Shown here in pieces: positions 34,833-44,705 of a DNA stretch of 64,000 nucleotides. The stretch covers positions 124,001-188,000 of the forward strand of contig NZ_AQQX01000004.1 of the NCBI RefSeq assembly GCF_000768315.1. The letters are read 5' to 3'. Source of the DNA: Pseudooceanicola atlanticus (GTDB taxonomy: Bacteria > Pseudomonadota > Alphaproteobacteria > Rhodobacterales > Rhodobacteraceae). A program made the translations under genes and the position numbers. Positions within the stretch are counted from its first letter, which is position 1, and each line of letters starts with the position of its first letter. The notes beneath the pieces are model-generated. The model did no database searches. It was not told the DNA's origin and saw only the letters and a list, made by a program, of their open reading frames with translations.

Positions 34833-35247
34833 GTTGGGATGCCGCTTATTTTATTTAACGAAAGCAGGACTCTGTGACGGCCGTTAAGCTTGGTCCTTGT
34901 TTCATCTCCGGCAATCACTGACCCATGAATGTCCTCTCGCAATGAGGGCCGCGACCGACCCGAGGGGCGCACGTTAGCGCCAGCCGGTGTTGCCGCCTGG
35001 CGGGGGCTCTAGACCGGCAGATGCTCCGAAACCAGGCTCTGCCAAACGGGATTCGAGCGCCCTTCGATCAGTCATTCGTGACAAGGGACAATTCCTCATA
35101 GCGGCTTAGTCGTTTTCCCAAACATCCAAGACCCGCCGCCTTCGAAACACCCCGTCGGTCTTGGCCCCCACACAACCAGGCCCAGACGATTACACCCTCC
35201 CCAACCTCCCGCTTGCACCGCCCCCGGAAAGCGCGGCAATAGAGGGC
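34833..35247. other. Non-coding stretch between hom and recJ
   Basis: No gene with a convincing ribosome site or protein character was found on either strand. One hairpin stands out: CGCCAG and CTGGCG flanking a 13-base loop around 34978-35002. A structured RNA cannot be excluded, but nothing matched the SRP RNA, tmRNA or RNase P patterns I could recognise. The recJ promoter should lie here. Confidence 0.6.
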
Positions 35248-36996
35248 ATGGATTTTCTCGATGTCTCCGCTTCCCTGACCGGGCGCCGCTGGGTCGCCCC
35301 CGCCCCCGAGATCGCCCGCGCCGCCGAGGCCCTGGCGCAGGAAACCGGGCTGAGCCCCGCGCTTTGCAACGTGCTGGCCCGTCGCGGCGTCCCGGCGGCA
35401 GAGGCCGAGCGATTCCTCGCCCCCGCCCTGCGCGATCTGCTGCCCGATCCGCGATCGCTCAGGGACATGGAAACCGCTGCCGCTCGCGTCATCCAGGCGG
35501 TGAAACAACGCCAGCGGATCGCGATCTTCGCCGATTACGACGTCGACGGCGGCACCTCGGCCGCGTTGCTGCTGGACTGGCTGGGCCAGATGGGGCGTCA
35601 GGCGACGCTTTACGTGCCCGATCGCATCGACGAGGGCTATGGCCCCAACGTCCCCGCGATGCAGGCGCTCGGGCGCGAACACGACCTGATCATCTGCGTC
35701 GATTGCGGCACGTTGAGCCACGAGCCCGTGGCCGCCGCCGGCTGCGACGTGGTCATCCTCGACCACCACCTGGGCGGCGAGACGCTGCCCGATTGCGTGG
35801 CCTGCGTGAACCCCAACCGGCAGGACGAGGACGGCGCGCTGGCCCATCTCTGTGCCGCGGCCGTGGTCTTCCTGATGCTGGTGGAGGCGAACCGCCAGGC
35901 GCGCGAGGACGGGGCCAAGACCCTGCCCGACCTGATGGCGATGCTCGACCTCGTGGCGCTGGCCACCGTGGCCGACGTGGCCCCCCTGATCGGTGTGAAC
36001 CGCGCACTGGTGCGCCAGGGCCTGGTGGTGATGGCGAGGCGCGCCCGCCCCGGCCTGGCCGCCCTGGCCGACGTGGCCCGGATGGACACCGCCCCCACGG
36101 CCTATCACCTGGGCTACCTGCTGGGGCCGCGCATCAATGCGGGCGGACGCATCGGCAAGGCCGACCTGGGCGCGCGGCTGCTGTCCACCGCCGACCCGCA
36201 CGAGGCCGCCGCCATGGCCGATCGCCTGAACGAACTGAACGCCGAACGCCGCGAGATCGAGGCCAGCGTGACCGCTGCCGCCATGGCCCAGGCCGAGGAA
36301 CGCGGGCTGGACGCGCCGCTGGTCTGGGCCGCGGGCGAAGGCTGGCATCCCGGCGTCGTCGGCATCGTCGCCTCGCGCCTGAAAGAGGCCACCAACCGCC
36401 CCTCGGTCGTCATTGGGCTGGACGGGGACGAGGGCAAGGGATCGGGCCGCTCCATCGCCGGGGTGGACCTCGGCGCCTCGATCCAGCGGCTGGCGGCGGA
36501 CGGGCTGCTGATCAAGGGCGGCGGGCACAAGATGGCCGCCGGTCTGACCGTGGCACGCGACGGGCTGGACGCCGCCATGGAACGGCTAAGCGAATTGCTT
36601 GCGAAACAGGGAGCGGGCCTGGGTGGGCCGGCCGACCTGCGACTGGATGCGATGCTGATGCCCGGCGCGGCGACGGTCGAACTGGTCCACCAGATCGAGG
36701 CTGCGGGCCCCTATGGCGCCGGAGCCTCTGCCCCGCGCTTTGCCTTTCCGGATGTCACGATCAGCTTTGCCAAGAAGGTCGGCGAAAGCCACCTGAAGCT
36801 GCGCTTCGGCGACGGGCTGGGCGCCTCGATCGACGCCATCGCCTTCGGCGCCTTCGACGGACCGCTGGGCCCCACCCTGTCGGCCCGCGACGGGCGCCGC
36901 TATCACCTGGCCGGGCGGCTCGAGATCAACTCCTGGGGCGGGCGCCAGCAGGTCCAGCTGCGCCTCGAAGACGCCGCCCCGGCCAGCATCGCCTGA
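35248..36996 (+). CDS. recJ: Single-stranded-DNA-specific exonuclease RecJ
   Basis: 5'-3' exonuclease of recombination and repair. The 582-residue protein has the DHH catalytic motifs: FADYDVDGGTSAALL (about 92-106), CVDCGT, and ILDHHLGGE with the DHH triad, followed by ADVAPLIGVNRALVRQGL. The DHHA1 domain is marked by GEGWHPGVVGIVASRLKEATNRP and GGGHKMAAG near 430. A C-terminal OB-fold segment ends GGRQQVQLRLEDA. The start at MDFLDVSAS has an AGAGGGC site; the frame before it is proline-rich and not RecJ-like. Confidence 0.96.
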   Translation: MDFLDVSASLTGRRWVAPAPEIARAAEALAQETGLSPALCNVLARRGVPAAEAERFLAPALRDLLPDPRSLRDMETAAARVIQAVKQRQRIAIFADYDVDGGTSAALLLDWLGQMGRQATLYVPDRIDEGYGPNVPAMQALGREHDLIICVDCGTLSHEPVAAAGCDVVILDHHLGGETLPDCVACVNPNRQDEDGALAHLCAAAVVFLMLVEANRQAREDGAKTLPDLMAMLDLVALATVADVAPLIGVNRALVRQGLVVMARRARPGLAALADVARMDTAPTAYHLGYLLGPRINAGGRIGKADLGARLLSTADPHEAAAMADRLNELNAERREIEASVTAAAMAQAEERGLDAPLVWAAGEGWHPGVVGIVASRLKEATNRPSVVIGLDGDEGKGSGRSIAGVDLGASIQRLAADGLLIKGGGHKMAAGLTVARDGLDAAMERLSELLAKQGAGLGGPADLRLDAMLMPGAATVELVHQIEAAGPYGAGASAPRFAFPDVTISFAKKVGESHLKLRFGDGLGASIDAIAFGAFDGPLGPTLSARDGRRYHLAGRLEINSWGGRQQVQLRLEDAAPASIA

Positions 36997-37424
36997 GCGC
37001 CCTCACGCGCCGTTTACGGGACCCTGCGGCCCCTTCGCCCGAGCAGCGGCGACCCGGCATGTCCCAAACGTGCCGCGGCCCGTTGCGACCCCGACCTTCG
37101 TCCCCCAGATCGTGGAGAGCGGCCCCCGCAACTCCCCATCGTCATCTCGAATCGCGCTGCCCCGCGCCGCCGAACCGGCGGCCCCCGGCCTGCTCCAAAG
37201 CTCCCACCTTCGCCCATGGCCCAACCGATACGGCACATCGGCCTTTCGATACCGTCGCCCACCCTGCCGGCGTCAGAATTTGCACCCGACTTGCCACGAC
37301 CACCATGCGCGAAGCCCAGCAAAACAAGGGCGAAATGGAGACCTGCAGAAAATCTCTCGAAACCGCCAAATTTCCCCTTGCAGAGATCCGCGGCTTTGCC
37401 TAAAAGCCCCCTCACGCCAAGCGC
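36997..37424. other. Non-coding stretch between recJ and tRNA-Glu
   Basis: No supported gene was seen on either strand; frames present here lack ribosome sites and protein-like composition. The tRNA promoter probably lies in the last hundred bases. No repeat or mobile element remnant was noticed. Confidence 0.55.
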
Positions 37425-37499
37425 GGCCCGTTCGTCTATCGGTTAGGACGCCAGGTTTTCAACCTGGAAAGAGGGGTTCGATTCCCCTACGGGCTGCCA
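37425..37499 (+). tRNA. tRNA-Glu (anticodon UUC)
   Basis: A 75-base cloverleaf with CCA encoded. The acceptor GGCCCGT pairs with ACGGGCT (one G-T pair at the end). The D-arm contains GTCTATCGGTTAGGAC. The anticodon stem CCAGG/CCTGG holds loop TTTTCAA, giving anticodon TTC, and the T-arm is GGGGTTCGATTCCCC. It is flanked by a 7-bp inverted repeat, CGCCAAG at 37415-37421 and CTTGGCG at 37500-37506. No integrase or duplicated 3' end is present near it. Confidence 0.96.
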
Positions 37500-37653
37500 C
37501 TTGGCGCGGTATCTTACTGACATATCAAAGCACTATACAACCGGCCCGGATCGTTGCCGATCAGGTTAGCCGTCTCGACTGTCCGTCCGATCATCTGTGA
37601 TGGCCGCGCGTCCACGGCTCACTCACCATGGACGCAAAACGGCCTCCCGCGCC

Positions 37654-38667
37654 TCAGCCCTCGGCGAACCGGTTCCGCGTACGGTTGGCGAAGGCCACAA
37701 GCGACAGCATCACCGGCACCTCGACCAGCACGCCGACCACCGTGGCCAGCGCGGCGCCGGAATTCAGACCGAAGAGGCTGATCGCCACGGCCACCGCCAG
37801 TTCGAAGAAATTCGACGTGCCGATCATCGCACAGGGGGCGGCGATGCGGTGCGGGACGCGCAGGGCGAAGGCCGCGCCGTAGGCCAGCGCGAAGATGCCG
37901 TAGCTCTGGATCAGGATCGGCACGGCGATCAGGGCGATGACCATGGGCCGGGCCAGGATCACCTCGCCCTGCAACCCGAAGAGGATCGCCACGGTCGCGA
38001 TCAGGCCGATCATCGACAAGGGCTTGATCCGGGCCGAAAACGCCTCGATCGCGGCTTCGCTGCCCAGCAGCCGCCGGGTGATCAGCCCCGCCACCAGCGG
38101 CAGCACGACATAAAGCACCGTGGCCAGCACCAGTGTCTCCCACGGGACGGCGATATCGGTCACACCCAGCAGGAAGGCCACGATGGGGGCAAAGGCCACG
38201 ACCATGATCAGGTCGTTCACCGAGACCTGCACCAGCGTGTAAGTCGCGTCGCCCCGGGTCAGTTGCGACCAGACAAAGACCATCGCCGTGCAGGGCGCGG
38301 CCCCCAGCAGGATCAGCCCGGCGGTGTATTGGGCGGCATCCTCGGGCGAGATCAGGGGCGCAAAGACATAATCGAAGAACAACACGGCCAACAGCGCCAT
38401 GGTGAAGGGCTTGATCAGCCAGTTGACGATCAGCGTCACGATCAGCCCCTTGGGCTGGCGCGCCACGCCCGCCACGGCGCCGAAATCGACATTCACCATC
38501 ATCGGATAGACCATCGCCCAGATCAGGACCGCGACGACCAGGTTGATCGAGGCCACCTCGGCCCCCGCCACGGCCTGCACGAGGCCCGGCGCGGCCACGC
38601 CAAGGCCGATCCCCGCGATCATCGCCAGGGCGACCCAGAGGGTCAGGAAACGTTCGAATGTGCTCAT
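37654..38667 (-). CDS. acr3: Arsenite efflux transporter Acr3
   Basis: Membrane carrier of about 337 residues exporting arsenite, made up of ten apparent transmembrane segments. Family signatures include [40 protein letters not shown] with the essential conserved Cys in the fourth helix, QVSVNDLIM and the [18 protein letters not shown] stretch. It lacks any ATPase partner, as expected for Acr3. Its start overlaps the arsJ stop by four bases (ATGA), so it is the last gene of the leftward arsenic operon, expressed with the ArsR-ArsC fusion, GAPDH and ArsJ. Confidence 0.94.
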   Translation of the reverse strand: MSTFERFLTLWVALAMIAGIGLGVAAPGLVQAVAGAEVASINLVVAVLIWAMVYPMMVNVDFGAVAGVARQPKGLIVTLIVNWLIKPFTMALLAVLFFDYVFAPLISPEDAAQYTAGLILLGAAPCTAMVFVWSQLTRGDATYTLVQVSVNDLIMVVAFAPIVAFLLGVTDIAVPWETLVLATVLYVVLPLVAGLITRRLLGSEAAIEAFSARIKPLSMIGLIATVAILFGLQGEVILARPMVIALIAVPILIQSYGIFALAYGAAFALRVPHRIAAPCAMIGTSNFFELAVAVAISLFGLNSGAALATVVGVLVEVPVMLSLVAFANRTRNRFAEG

Positions 38668-39929
38668 GCCGGGGCCTCGTCTGTCTGTGCGCTCAGCCGG
38701 CCCGAGGTCAGGGCGGCCAGCGCCACCATCACCGCCGCGGTGCCAAGCACAAGGGCCAATCCGCCGATCTGGTAGGTCAGGCCCGACAGAAGCGTGCCGA
38801 TGAGGCGCCCGCCCGCATTGGCCATGTAGTAAAACCCCACATCCATCGTCACGCGTTCAGACCGCGTGAAGGCGAGGATCAGGTAGGAATGAAGCGAGGA
38901 ATTCACCGCGAAGATCGCCCCGAAGGCCAGCAGCCCCGCCACCAGCGTCACGGTCAGCCAGGTCTCGGGCCCCGGCGCCAGCCAGACCGCCAGCGTCAGC
39001 GCGGCGGGCACGATGAATAGCGCAGCGGCCCAGCCACGGGCAGCGCGGATCAGGTCGGCCTCGGGCCGGCGAGCGGCGCGCAGGATGCGCGGTGCGCTGG
39101 CCTGCACGGCCCCGTTCAGGATGATCCACAGCGCCATGAAGGTGCCGATCATGAAGAACGCCGCGCGGTTGCCCTCTTCGGTGCCGTCCGACAGCACCGC
39201 GTAGAAATAGATCGGGATGCCGACGACGAACCACACGTCCCGCGCGCCGAACAGGAACACCCGCGCCGCCGACAGCCAGTTCACATTGGCGGATTTCGAG
39301 AAGACCTCGGAAAACTTCGCGCCCTTGCGGCCCCGGGGCAGCCCGGCGGGCATCAGCACGGCCACGGCCACCAGGATCGCCGCCAGCACGATTGCCATGG
39401 CCAGCACCGCCCAGGTAAAGCCCAGCGTGGCCAGCAGCGCCGCCCCCAGCAGGAAACCGACGCCCTTCACCGCGTTTTTCGATCCGGTCAGCACCGCGAC
39501 CCAGCGAAACAGGCCCCCGCCCTCGGACGGGGCCAGCAGCTTGACCGCGGACTTGGACGACATCTTGGCCAGGTCCTTGGCCACGCCCGACGCGCCCTGC
39601 ACGCACATGACAAAGGCGACCGACGCCCAGATGGCCCAGCCCGGGTCCAGCTGCGTCAGCGCGAGCAGAGCGACCACCTGTATCCCGAGCCCCGCGTAAA
39701 GGGTCGAGGTCAGGCCGAACCGCGCCGCGATCCAGCCCGCGGCCAGGTTCGTGACCATCCCCGCGATCTCATACAGCACGAAAAGATAGGCCAGCTGCAC
39801 CGGCGAAAAGCCCAGCGTGTGGAAATGCAGCAGCACCAGCATCCTGAGCGCGCCATCGGTCAGCATGAAGGCCCAGTAGGCGGCGGTGACGGCGATATAG
39901 GCGGACAGGCCTTCGGGGCGGGAGGTCAC
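38664..39929 (-). CDS. arsJ: Organoarsenical efflux permease ArsJ
   Basis: A major-facilitator protein of about 421 residues with roughly twelve hydrophobic segments. ArsJ exports 1-arseno-3-phosphoglycerate formed by the companion GAPDH. Recognisable parts are [30 protein letters not shown] at the start, [49 protein letters not shown] and [22 protein letters not shown]. Translation most likely begins at a GTG (GTGACCTCCCGC) preceded by GGAGCCGCAAA. The position just after GAPDH is diagnostic. The upstream extension to an ATG is Arg-rich and unlikely to be translated. Confidence 0.93.
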   Translation of the reverse strand: MTSRPEGLSAYIAVTAAYWAFMLTDGALRMLVLLHFHTLGFSPVQLAYLFVLYEIAGMVTNLAAGWIAARFGLTSTLYAGLGIQVVALLALTQLDPGWAIWASVAFVMCVQGASGVAKDLAKMSSKSAVKLLAPSEGGGLFRWVAVLTGSKNAVKGVGFLLGAALLATLGFTWAVLAMAIVLAAILVAVAVLMPAGLPRGRKGAKFSEVFSKSANVNWLSAARVFLFGARDVWFVVGIPIYFYAVLSDGTEEGNRAAFFMIGTFMALWIILNGAVQASAPRILRAARRPEADLIRAARGWAAALFIVPAALTLAVWLAPGPETWLTVTLVAGLLAFGAIFAVNSSLHSYLILAFTRSERVTMDVGFYYMANAGGRLIGTLLSGLTYQIGGLALVLGTAAVMVALAALTSGRLSAQTDEAPA

Positions 39930-39990
39930 TTTGCGGCTCCGGTGATTGCGAGAGACCCGGCGGGACAGGTGCCTGCTGGCTTGGAACCCC

Positions 39991-40992
39991 TCATGCAAGG
40001 CTGTCCCCGACCATCAGCGCCACGTCCACCAGCCGATGCGCATAGCCCATCTCGTTGTCATACCAGGCATAGACCTTCACCTGCGTCCCGTTCACCACCA
40101 TGGTCGAGGGCGCATCGACGATCGAGGACCGCACATCGTTGGTGTAATCGGCCGAGACGAGCGGCCGTTCCTCGTAGCCCAGGATGCCCTGCAACGGGCC
40201 GACTGCGGCGGCCTTGAAAAGCGCGTTGACCTCTTCCACGCTGGTCTCCCGCTCCACCTCGAAGACGCAGTCGGTCAGCGAAGCGTTCAGCAGCGGTACC
40301 CGCACGGCATGGCCATTCAGCCGCCCCTTCAGCTCGGGGTAGATCAGCGTGATCGCGGTGGCCGACCCTGTCGTCGTCGGGATCAGCGAATTCAGCGCGG
40401 ATCGCGCGCGGCGCAGGTCCTTGGCGGGGCGGTCCACGATGGTCTGGGTGTTGGTCACATCGTGGATCGTGGTCATCGACCCATGCCGGATCCCCAACCC
40501 CTCGTGGATCACCTTGACCACAGGCGCCAGGCAATTGGTCGTGCAGGACGCGGCGGTGACGATCCGGTGCTCTGCCGGTTCATAGGTCGCGTCGTTCACG
40601 CCCATCACGATGTTCGCCGTCGGCCCGTCCTTGACGGGGGCCGAGACGACGACCTTTTTCACCCCCGCGTCGAAATAGGGGGCGAGCTTCGCTTCGGTCT
40701 TGAAGGCGCCGGTGCAGTCGATCACCACGTCCACGCCCTCCAGCGGCAGGGCCGACAGGTCCTTCGTGCCGATGAAGGGGATGCGCGTGCCGTCGATTGT
40801 CACGCTGTCCTCATCCGCGGCAAAAGTCGCGGGCCAGCGGCCATGCACCGTGTCGAACTCCAGCAGATGCGCATGCATCGCGGCATCGCCGGTGGCATCG
40901 TTGATCCAGGCGATCTTGGCGCCGCGCTCCAGCAGCGGCCGCAGGGCAAGCTTGCCGATCCGGCCCAGGCCGTTCACTGCATAGGTGGTCAT
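39991..40992 (-). CDS. Arsenic-operon glyceraldehyde-3-phosphate dehydrogenase
   Basis: A 333-residue GAPDH paralogue, which in ArsJ operons attaches arsenate to glyceraldehyde-3-phosphate to make 1-arseno-3-phosphoglycerate. It has the NAD-binding [14 protein letters not shown] (residues 7-20), the catalytic [11 protein letters not shown] with Cys near 150, [28 protein letters not shown] and a C-terminal [18 protein letters not shown] overlaps the stop of the ArsR-ArsC fusion by four bases. The assignment to arsenic rather than glycolysis is by context. Confidence 0.94.
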   Translation of the reverse strand: MTTYAVNGLGRIGKLALRPLLERGAKIAWINDATGDAAMHAHLLEFDTVHGRWPATFAADEDSVTIDGTRIPFIGTKDLSALPLEGVDVVIDCTGAFKTEAKLAPYFDAGVKKVVVSAPVKDGPTANIVMGVNDATYEPAEHRIVTAASCTTNCLAPVVKVIHEGLGIRHGSMTTIHDVTNTQTIVDRPAKDLRRARSALNSLIPTTTGSATAITLIYPELKGRLNGHAVRVPLLNASLTDCVFEVERETSVEEVNALFKAAAVGPLQGILGYEERPLVSADYTNDVRSSIVDAPSTMVVNGTQVKVYAWYDNEMGYAHRLVDVALMVGDSLA

Positions 40993-41834
40993 GCGGTTTC
41001 CTCGTTTCTCAGGCGGCCGATCTCGTCGACGGCGGATTGCAGGGCGATGCGGTCCAGGCTTTCCACGGGCAGCGCGGTGAAGGCCTCGATCCGGTGTTTC
41101 AGCGCGCCGTAGGCATGCTGGAACGCCAGGCTCTTTTCCGCATCCGTGCCCGTGACCTTGACCGGGTCGGGCATGCCCCAATGGCCGCTGATGGGCTGGC
41201 CTTCCCAGGCCGGGCAATCCTCGTTCGCGGCCTGGTTGCAGACGGTAAAGACGAAATCCAGCCCCGGCGCATCGGGGCCTGAGAACTCGCTCACGTTCTT
41301 CGCCCGCAGGGCCGAGGTATCGTGCCCCTTGTCCCGCAACACCTTGAGCGCGAAGGGGTTCAGCTCCGAATAGGGTTTTGTGCCAGCGGAGAACACGGTG
41401 AAGCGATCCCCTGCCATGTCGCGCAGCAGGGTTTCGGCAAAGATCGACCGGGCGGAATTCCCGGTGCAGATGAACAGCACATTGTACTTTCTGTCTTTCG
41501 TGGGAACGGGCATGGGAACAGGTCCTGTATCAAAGGGCAGACAAAGGTCGGGACGACCCCGGCAGCAATCGGCGAACAGGTAACCGAAGACCTGTCGCAC
41601 GTTTGCCATGTCGATGGAGTAGAGAAGCGATGTCCCAGCCCGCTCCTGCGCCACCAGCCCGACGCGCTGCAGCGCGGCCAGGTAAGTGGACATGGTGCTG
41701 GCCTTGATGCCAAGGCTCGCCGCCAGTTCGCCGGCCGGAACCCGGTCGGGATAGCGGCGCATCAGCAGCCGGAACAGGTCCAGCCGGTGCGGATGGCCAA
41801 GCACGGCCAGGGTATCGTGAGTCTCTATTTCCAT
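40989..41834 (-). CDS. Fused ArsR repressor and ArsC arsenate reductase
   Basis: A 281-residue single protein. Residues about 1-100 form an ArsR winged helix ([43 protein letters not shown]) with cysteines 90, 91 and 98 ([10 protein letters not shown]) placed after the recognition helix where arsenite could bind. Residues about 115-260 are a low-molecular-weight phosphatase-type Ars[17 protein letters not shown] gives the P-loop with nucleophile Cys123 and Arg129, and [12 protein letters not shown] gives Cys199 and Cys207 for the disulfide relay. The fusion couples sensing to arsenate reduction. It heads the operon and its start codon lies within a palindromic operator, suggesting self-repression. 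The linker ([14 protein letters not shown]) is proline-rich. Confidence 0.93.
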   Translation of the reverse strand: MEIETHDTLAVLGHPHRLDLFRLLMRRYPDRVPAGELAASLGIKASTMSTYLAALQRVGLVAQERAGTSLLYSIDMANVRQVFGYLFADCCRGRPDLCLPFDTGPVPMPVPTKDRKYNVLFICTGNSARSIFAETLLRDMAGDRFTVFSAGTKPYSELNPFALKVLRDKGHDTSALRAKNVSEFSGPDAPGLDFVFTVCNQAANEDCPAWEGQPISGHWGMPDPVKVTGTDAEKSLAFQHAYGALKHRIEAFTALPVESLDRIALQSAVDEIGRLRNEETA

Positions 41835-41858
41835 ATTTCATGGATATATGAAATATGG
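41831..41858. promoter_or_regulatory. Arsenic operon operator overlapping the ArsR-ArsC start codon
   Basis: CCATATTTCAT (41831-41841) and ATGAAATATGG (41848-41858) are exact reverse complements, separated by GGATAT. The start codon of the fusion, read from the minus strand at 41834-41832, is inside the left arm. The AT-rich symmetric site fits ArsR-type operators. Binding here would block the operon directly. Confidence 0.82.
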
Positions 41859-41918
41859 CGAGGCCGACAGTGAAACTTTTGCGACGTTTCGATGAAAGCG
41901 CGCTGCCTCGACAGCCCG

Positions 41919-43445
41919 CTAGCGCGTCACCACCACCCGGTCATCCGCCACCACGTCCCGCCAGTCAGAGGCCGTGCCATCGGGCCAGATCACCCGCAAC
42001 CGACCGGCCTCTGCGGCACCCAGTCCGAAATGCTGCCAGCCCGCCTGCCCCCCGGCATGGCCGCCGCCCACGGTGATCTCCCGCGTCTGGATCGCGCCGC
42101 CGGCCTCGAGCTCGATGAAGGCGCCGACCGCATCGGGATTGGGCGCGGGCTGGGTCACGTCGACCAGCAGCCAATGCCCGCCCTCCGTCACGTTCTCATG
42201 CACCTCCATCGCGGCCCGGCGGTTCACCACCGCCAGGTCCAGCCGCCCGTCCAGGTCGAAATCCATCAGCGCAGCACCCCGCGACCGCGCCACCGACGCG
42301 ACACCGGCGGGACCGGAGCTTTCGGCGAACCGCCCGTCGACCAATTGCAGCAGCAGCGAATTCGGGTCTTCCATCGCGGCAACCGGCATCTGTTCGACAT
42401 TGCCCTTGGCCACGAAAATATCGTCGCGCCCGTCGTTGTTCACATCGCCAAAGGCCGCGTGCCACCCGGTCGAGGGGCGGCCATCGCTGCCCAGATGCGG
42501 GCGATGCGCCGTGGTGCCCCGGTCATAGGTCGCATCCCGCCAGGTCGGCCCCCCGGCGGCCGGATCGAAGACCTGGAATTTCTGATCGCCCATCGAGGTC
42601 AGGTAGACATCGGAAAACCCGTCCCCCGTCACATCGCGCGAGGCGATCCCCATGCCCCACAGCGCATAGGGCAGCCAGCCCTCCGCCTCGGAATAAAGCC
42701 GAGGGGTTTCATCCATCCGCCACAGCTGCTCCTGCCCGCCCCGGACGTAATAGTGACGGTCGTTTGAGACACGCAGATCGGCCCGCCCCACCCGCTGCCA
42801 GTCGGAAAACAGCATCGACAGCGCGCAGAACCCCGGCTCCAGCCGCTCGGGCGGGCCGTAACGCTCGCCTTCGGGACGGTAGAGCAGCGTGGCATCGCAA
42901 GCCTCGAACGGCCCGTCGGGATCGCTGCGGTCGACATAGGTGCCGAAGGCCAGGGTCGGCAGGCTCTGCCCCGCCTCCCAGGTCGCGGAAAACGCCGTGG
43001 TCCAGTGATCGTCCGAGGTGAAGCCCAGCCCCTCGAACGGTGCGAAGCCGCAATCCGGAAGGCCGCGCAGCAACAGGTCCGACCCGACCCGCAGGATCGC
43101 GAGGTCCTGCCAGCCGTCCCCGTCGATATCCAGCGGATAGGCCCCGGTCACACCGGTCAGCGCCAGCGCCCCGGGCGTGTCGGCGGCAAAGGCCACGCCT
43201 TCGCCCGATCGGTTGCGGAACAGCGTCGCGGGATTGGCCCCGCCCGCCGCGTAAAGCTCGGGCCGCGCATCGCCATCGCAGTCGAAAGCCGCCACGCCGC
43301 CGCCGACGAAATGCTCCCACCCGCCGTCATAAACGTGGTTGGCGATCTCGACCGGCGCGAAGACAGGCTGGACCGGATCGGCCAGCAAAGGACCAGCCAG
43401 CACTACGGACGCGCAGGAGGCGAGGATCAGCGCGCTACGCCGCAT
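41919..43445 (-). CDS. Exported FG-GAP/CRTAC1-type repeat protein
   Basis: A 508-residue secreted or periplasmic protein with a signal peptide (MRRSALILASCASVVLAGPLLA). It contains several FG-GAP/VCBS-like calcium-binding repeats: AAFDCDGDARPELYAAG, YPLDIDGDGWQDLAILR, VTGDGFSDVYLTSMGD, GDVNNDGRDDIFVAKGN and MDFDLDGRLDLAVVNR, typical of a beta-propeller. The C-terminal part (EITVGGGHAGGQAGWQHFGLGAAEAGRLRVIWPDG) matches the ASPIC/UnbV module of CRTAC1-type proteins. Its start overlaps the end of the ROK regulator gene by 11 bases, so both are on one transcript. The link to xylose use is unclear. Confidence 0.88.
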   Translation of the reverse strand: MRRSALILASCASVVLAGPLLADPVQPVFAPVEIANHVYDGGWEHFVGGGVAAFDCDGDARPELYAAGGANPATLFRNRSGEGVAFAADTPGALALTGVTGAYPLDIDGDGWQDLAILRVGSDLLLRGLPDCGFAPFEGLGFTSDDHWTTAFSATWEAGQSLPTLAFGTYVDRSDPDGPFEACDATLLYRPEGERYGPPERLEPGFCALSMLFSDWQRVGRADLRVSNDRHYYVRGGQEQLWRMDETPRLYSEAEGWLPYALWGMGIASRDVTGDGFSDVYLTSMGDQKFQVFDPAAGGPTWRDATYDRGTTAHRPHLGSDGRPSTGWHAAFGDVNNDGRDDIFVAKGNVEQMPVAAMEDPNSLLLQLVDGRFAESSGPAGVASVARSRGAALMDFDLDGRLDLAVVNRRAAMEVHENVTEGGHWLLVDVTQPAPNPDAVGAFIELEAGGAIQTREITVGGGHAGGQAGWQHFGLGAAEAGRLRVIWPDGTASDWRDVVADDRVVVTR

Positions 43446-44652
43446 CCTCCGCTCCTTCCCCGCGCAGTTTCAGGAGCGTCACCATCTCGATCCCGTGGGC
43501 CGTCGCCCCCTTGGCCCACATCATTTCGTTCAGGTTGCGCACCGTGATCTCGGGCAGCGGCGCGTCCACCTGCACCGTGTTCTGGCGCAGCGCGTTCAGC
43601 AATGTTTCGGAATAGGGATGATCGAAGGGCGGCCGCGACCGGGCCAGCACGATGTGCTCCGGATCGAAAAGGTTCACGAGGTTTGCCAGCGCCACGCCGA
43701 GGATCTGCGAGGCCCGGTCCAGCACCTCCTGCGCCAAGGTATCCCCACCCCGCGCGGCATCCAGGATGTCCTGGATCGTCTTGGCCGCATCCACCTGCCG
43801 CCCGGTGAAGGCATCACGCACCATGGCGTAATCCCCGACATAGGCCTCGAGACAGCCACGCTGGCCGCATTGGCACAACGCGCCGCCGAACTGCACCTTC
43901 ATATGGCCGAACTCTGCCCCGCAGCCGCGCTCGCCTCGGTACAGCTCGCCGTTCAGAACGATCCCCATGCCGACGCCATGTTCGATCGTCACCACCAGGA
44001 AGTTGCGCAGCCCCTTCCCCGCCCCGAACAGGTGCTCCGCCTTGGCCACGAGGTTCGCGTCATTGTCCAGGAAGGTCGGACACGGCAGGTCACGGCGGAA
44101 GAGCGGCGCGAAATTCACGTTGCGTTCGGTGACCGAGGACGACCAATGCATGAAGCTCGACTCGCCATTGACGAAACCCGGCATGCCCAGCGACAGGCCC
44201 GCGATCTGGTCCGGCGACATGTCCAGCGCGGCGCAGGCCGCGTCCAGTGCTCGGCGCACCTCCTGCACCAGCTGGTCGGGCGACATCCGCGACTGCGCCA
44301 GCGGCGAGACATAGGTGCCGATCTCGTCGCCCTTGAAATCGGCGATCATCACCAGGATCGCGTCGCGGGCGACCTTCATCCCGGCCACGGCCAGCGCATC
44401 CCCGTTGATCTGCAACATCACCCGGGGCCGCCCCCGCTGCACGTTTTCCGAAGGTGGGCGCTGTTCCTCGCGGATCAGCCCCGCCTCCAGCAGCGCCACG
44501 CAGGCCGAGGTCACGGTGGCCGGGCTGCTGTCCAGCGCCTGGGCGATATCGGTGCGCGAAATGGCCCCTGCCGACCGGATGCATTGCAACACCCGCAGGC
44601 GCGTCGCATCCCGCGCGTCCAGTGGCCCCGGCGGCGCGAACTCCGTGGTCAT
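43435..44652 (-). CDS. xylR: ROK family regulator, likely xylose repressor
   Basis: A 405-residue ROK protein with an N-terminal winged helix (RLRVLQCIRSAGAISRTDIAQALDSSPATVTSACVALLEAGLI, about 15-57). A sugar-kinase-like domain follows: LSLGMPGFVNGES, FLDNDANLVAKAEHLFG, VVTIEHGVGMGIVLNGELYRGERGCGAEFGHM and the zinc-binding CQCGQRGCLEAYVG. It is divergent from xylFHG-AB and is thus the likely xylose-responsive repressor. The start at MTTEFAP was chosen because the 13 extra residues upstream are not conserved-looking. The symbol is by context; it is unrelated to the E. coli AraC-type XylR. Confidence 0.88.
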   Translation of the reverse strand: MTTEFAPPGPLDARDATRLRVLQCIRSAGAISRTDIAQALDSSPATVTSACVALLEAGLIREEQRPPSENVQRGRPRVMLQINGDALAVAGMKVARDAILVMIADFKGDEIGTYVSPLAQSRMSPDQLVQEVRRALDAACAALDMSPDQIAGLSLGMPGFVNGESSFMHWSSSVTERNVNFAPLFRRDLPCPTFLDNDANLVAKAEHLFGAGKGLRNFLVVTIEHGVGMGIVLNGELYRGERGCGAEFGHMKVQFGGALCQCGQRGCLEAYVGDYAMVRDAFTGRQVDAAKTIQDILDAARGGDTLAQEVLDRASQILGVALANLVNLFDPEHIVLARSRPPFDHPYSETLLNALRQNTVQVDAPLPEITVRNLNEMMWAKGATAHGIEMVTLLKLRGEGAEDAA

Positions 44653-44705
44653 GTCCCTGTCTCCTCCAACTCCCGAACCGCACATTAGCATTTTTTACTC
44701 GCTGA

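Noticed and set aside
35364-37403. Plus-strand frame overlapping recJ and the following gap
   Set aside because: Arg/Gly-rich out-of-frame reading of recJ; it ends in non-coding sequence.
37425-37654. Integration site at tRNA-Glu
   Set aside because: No integrase, no repeated tRNA 3' end and no island-like genes follow; the arsenic operon shows no mobile features in the sequence seen.
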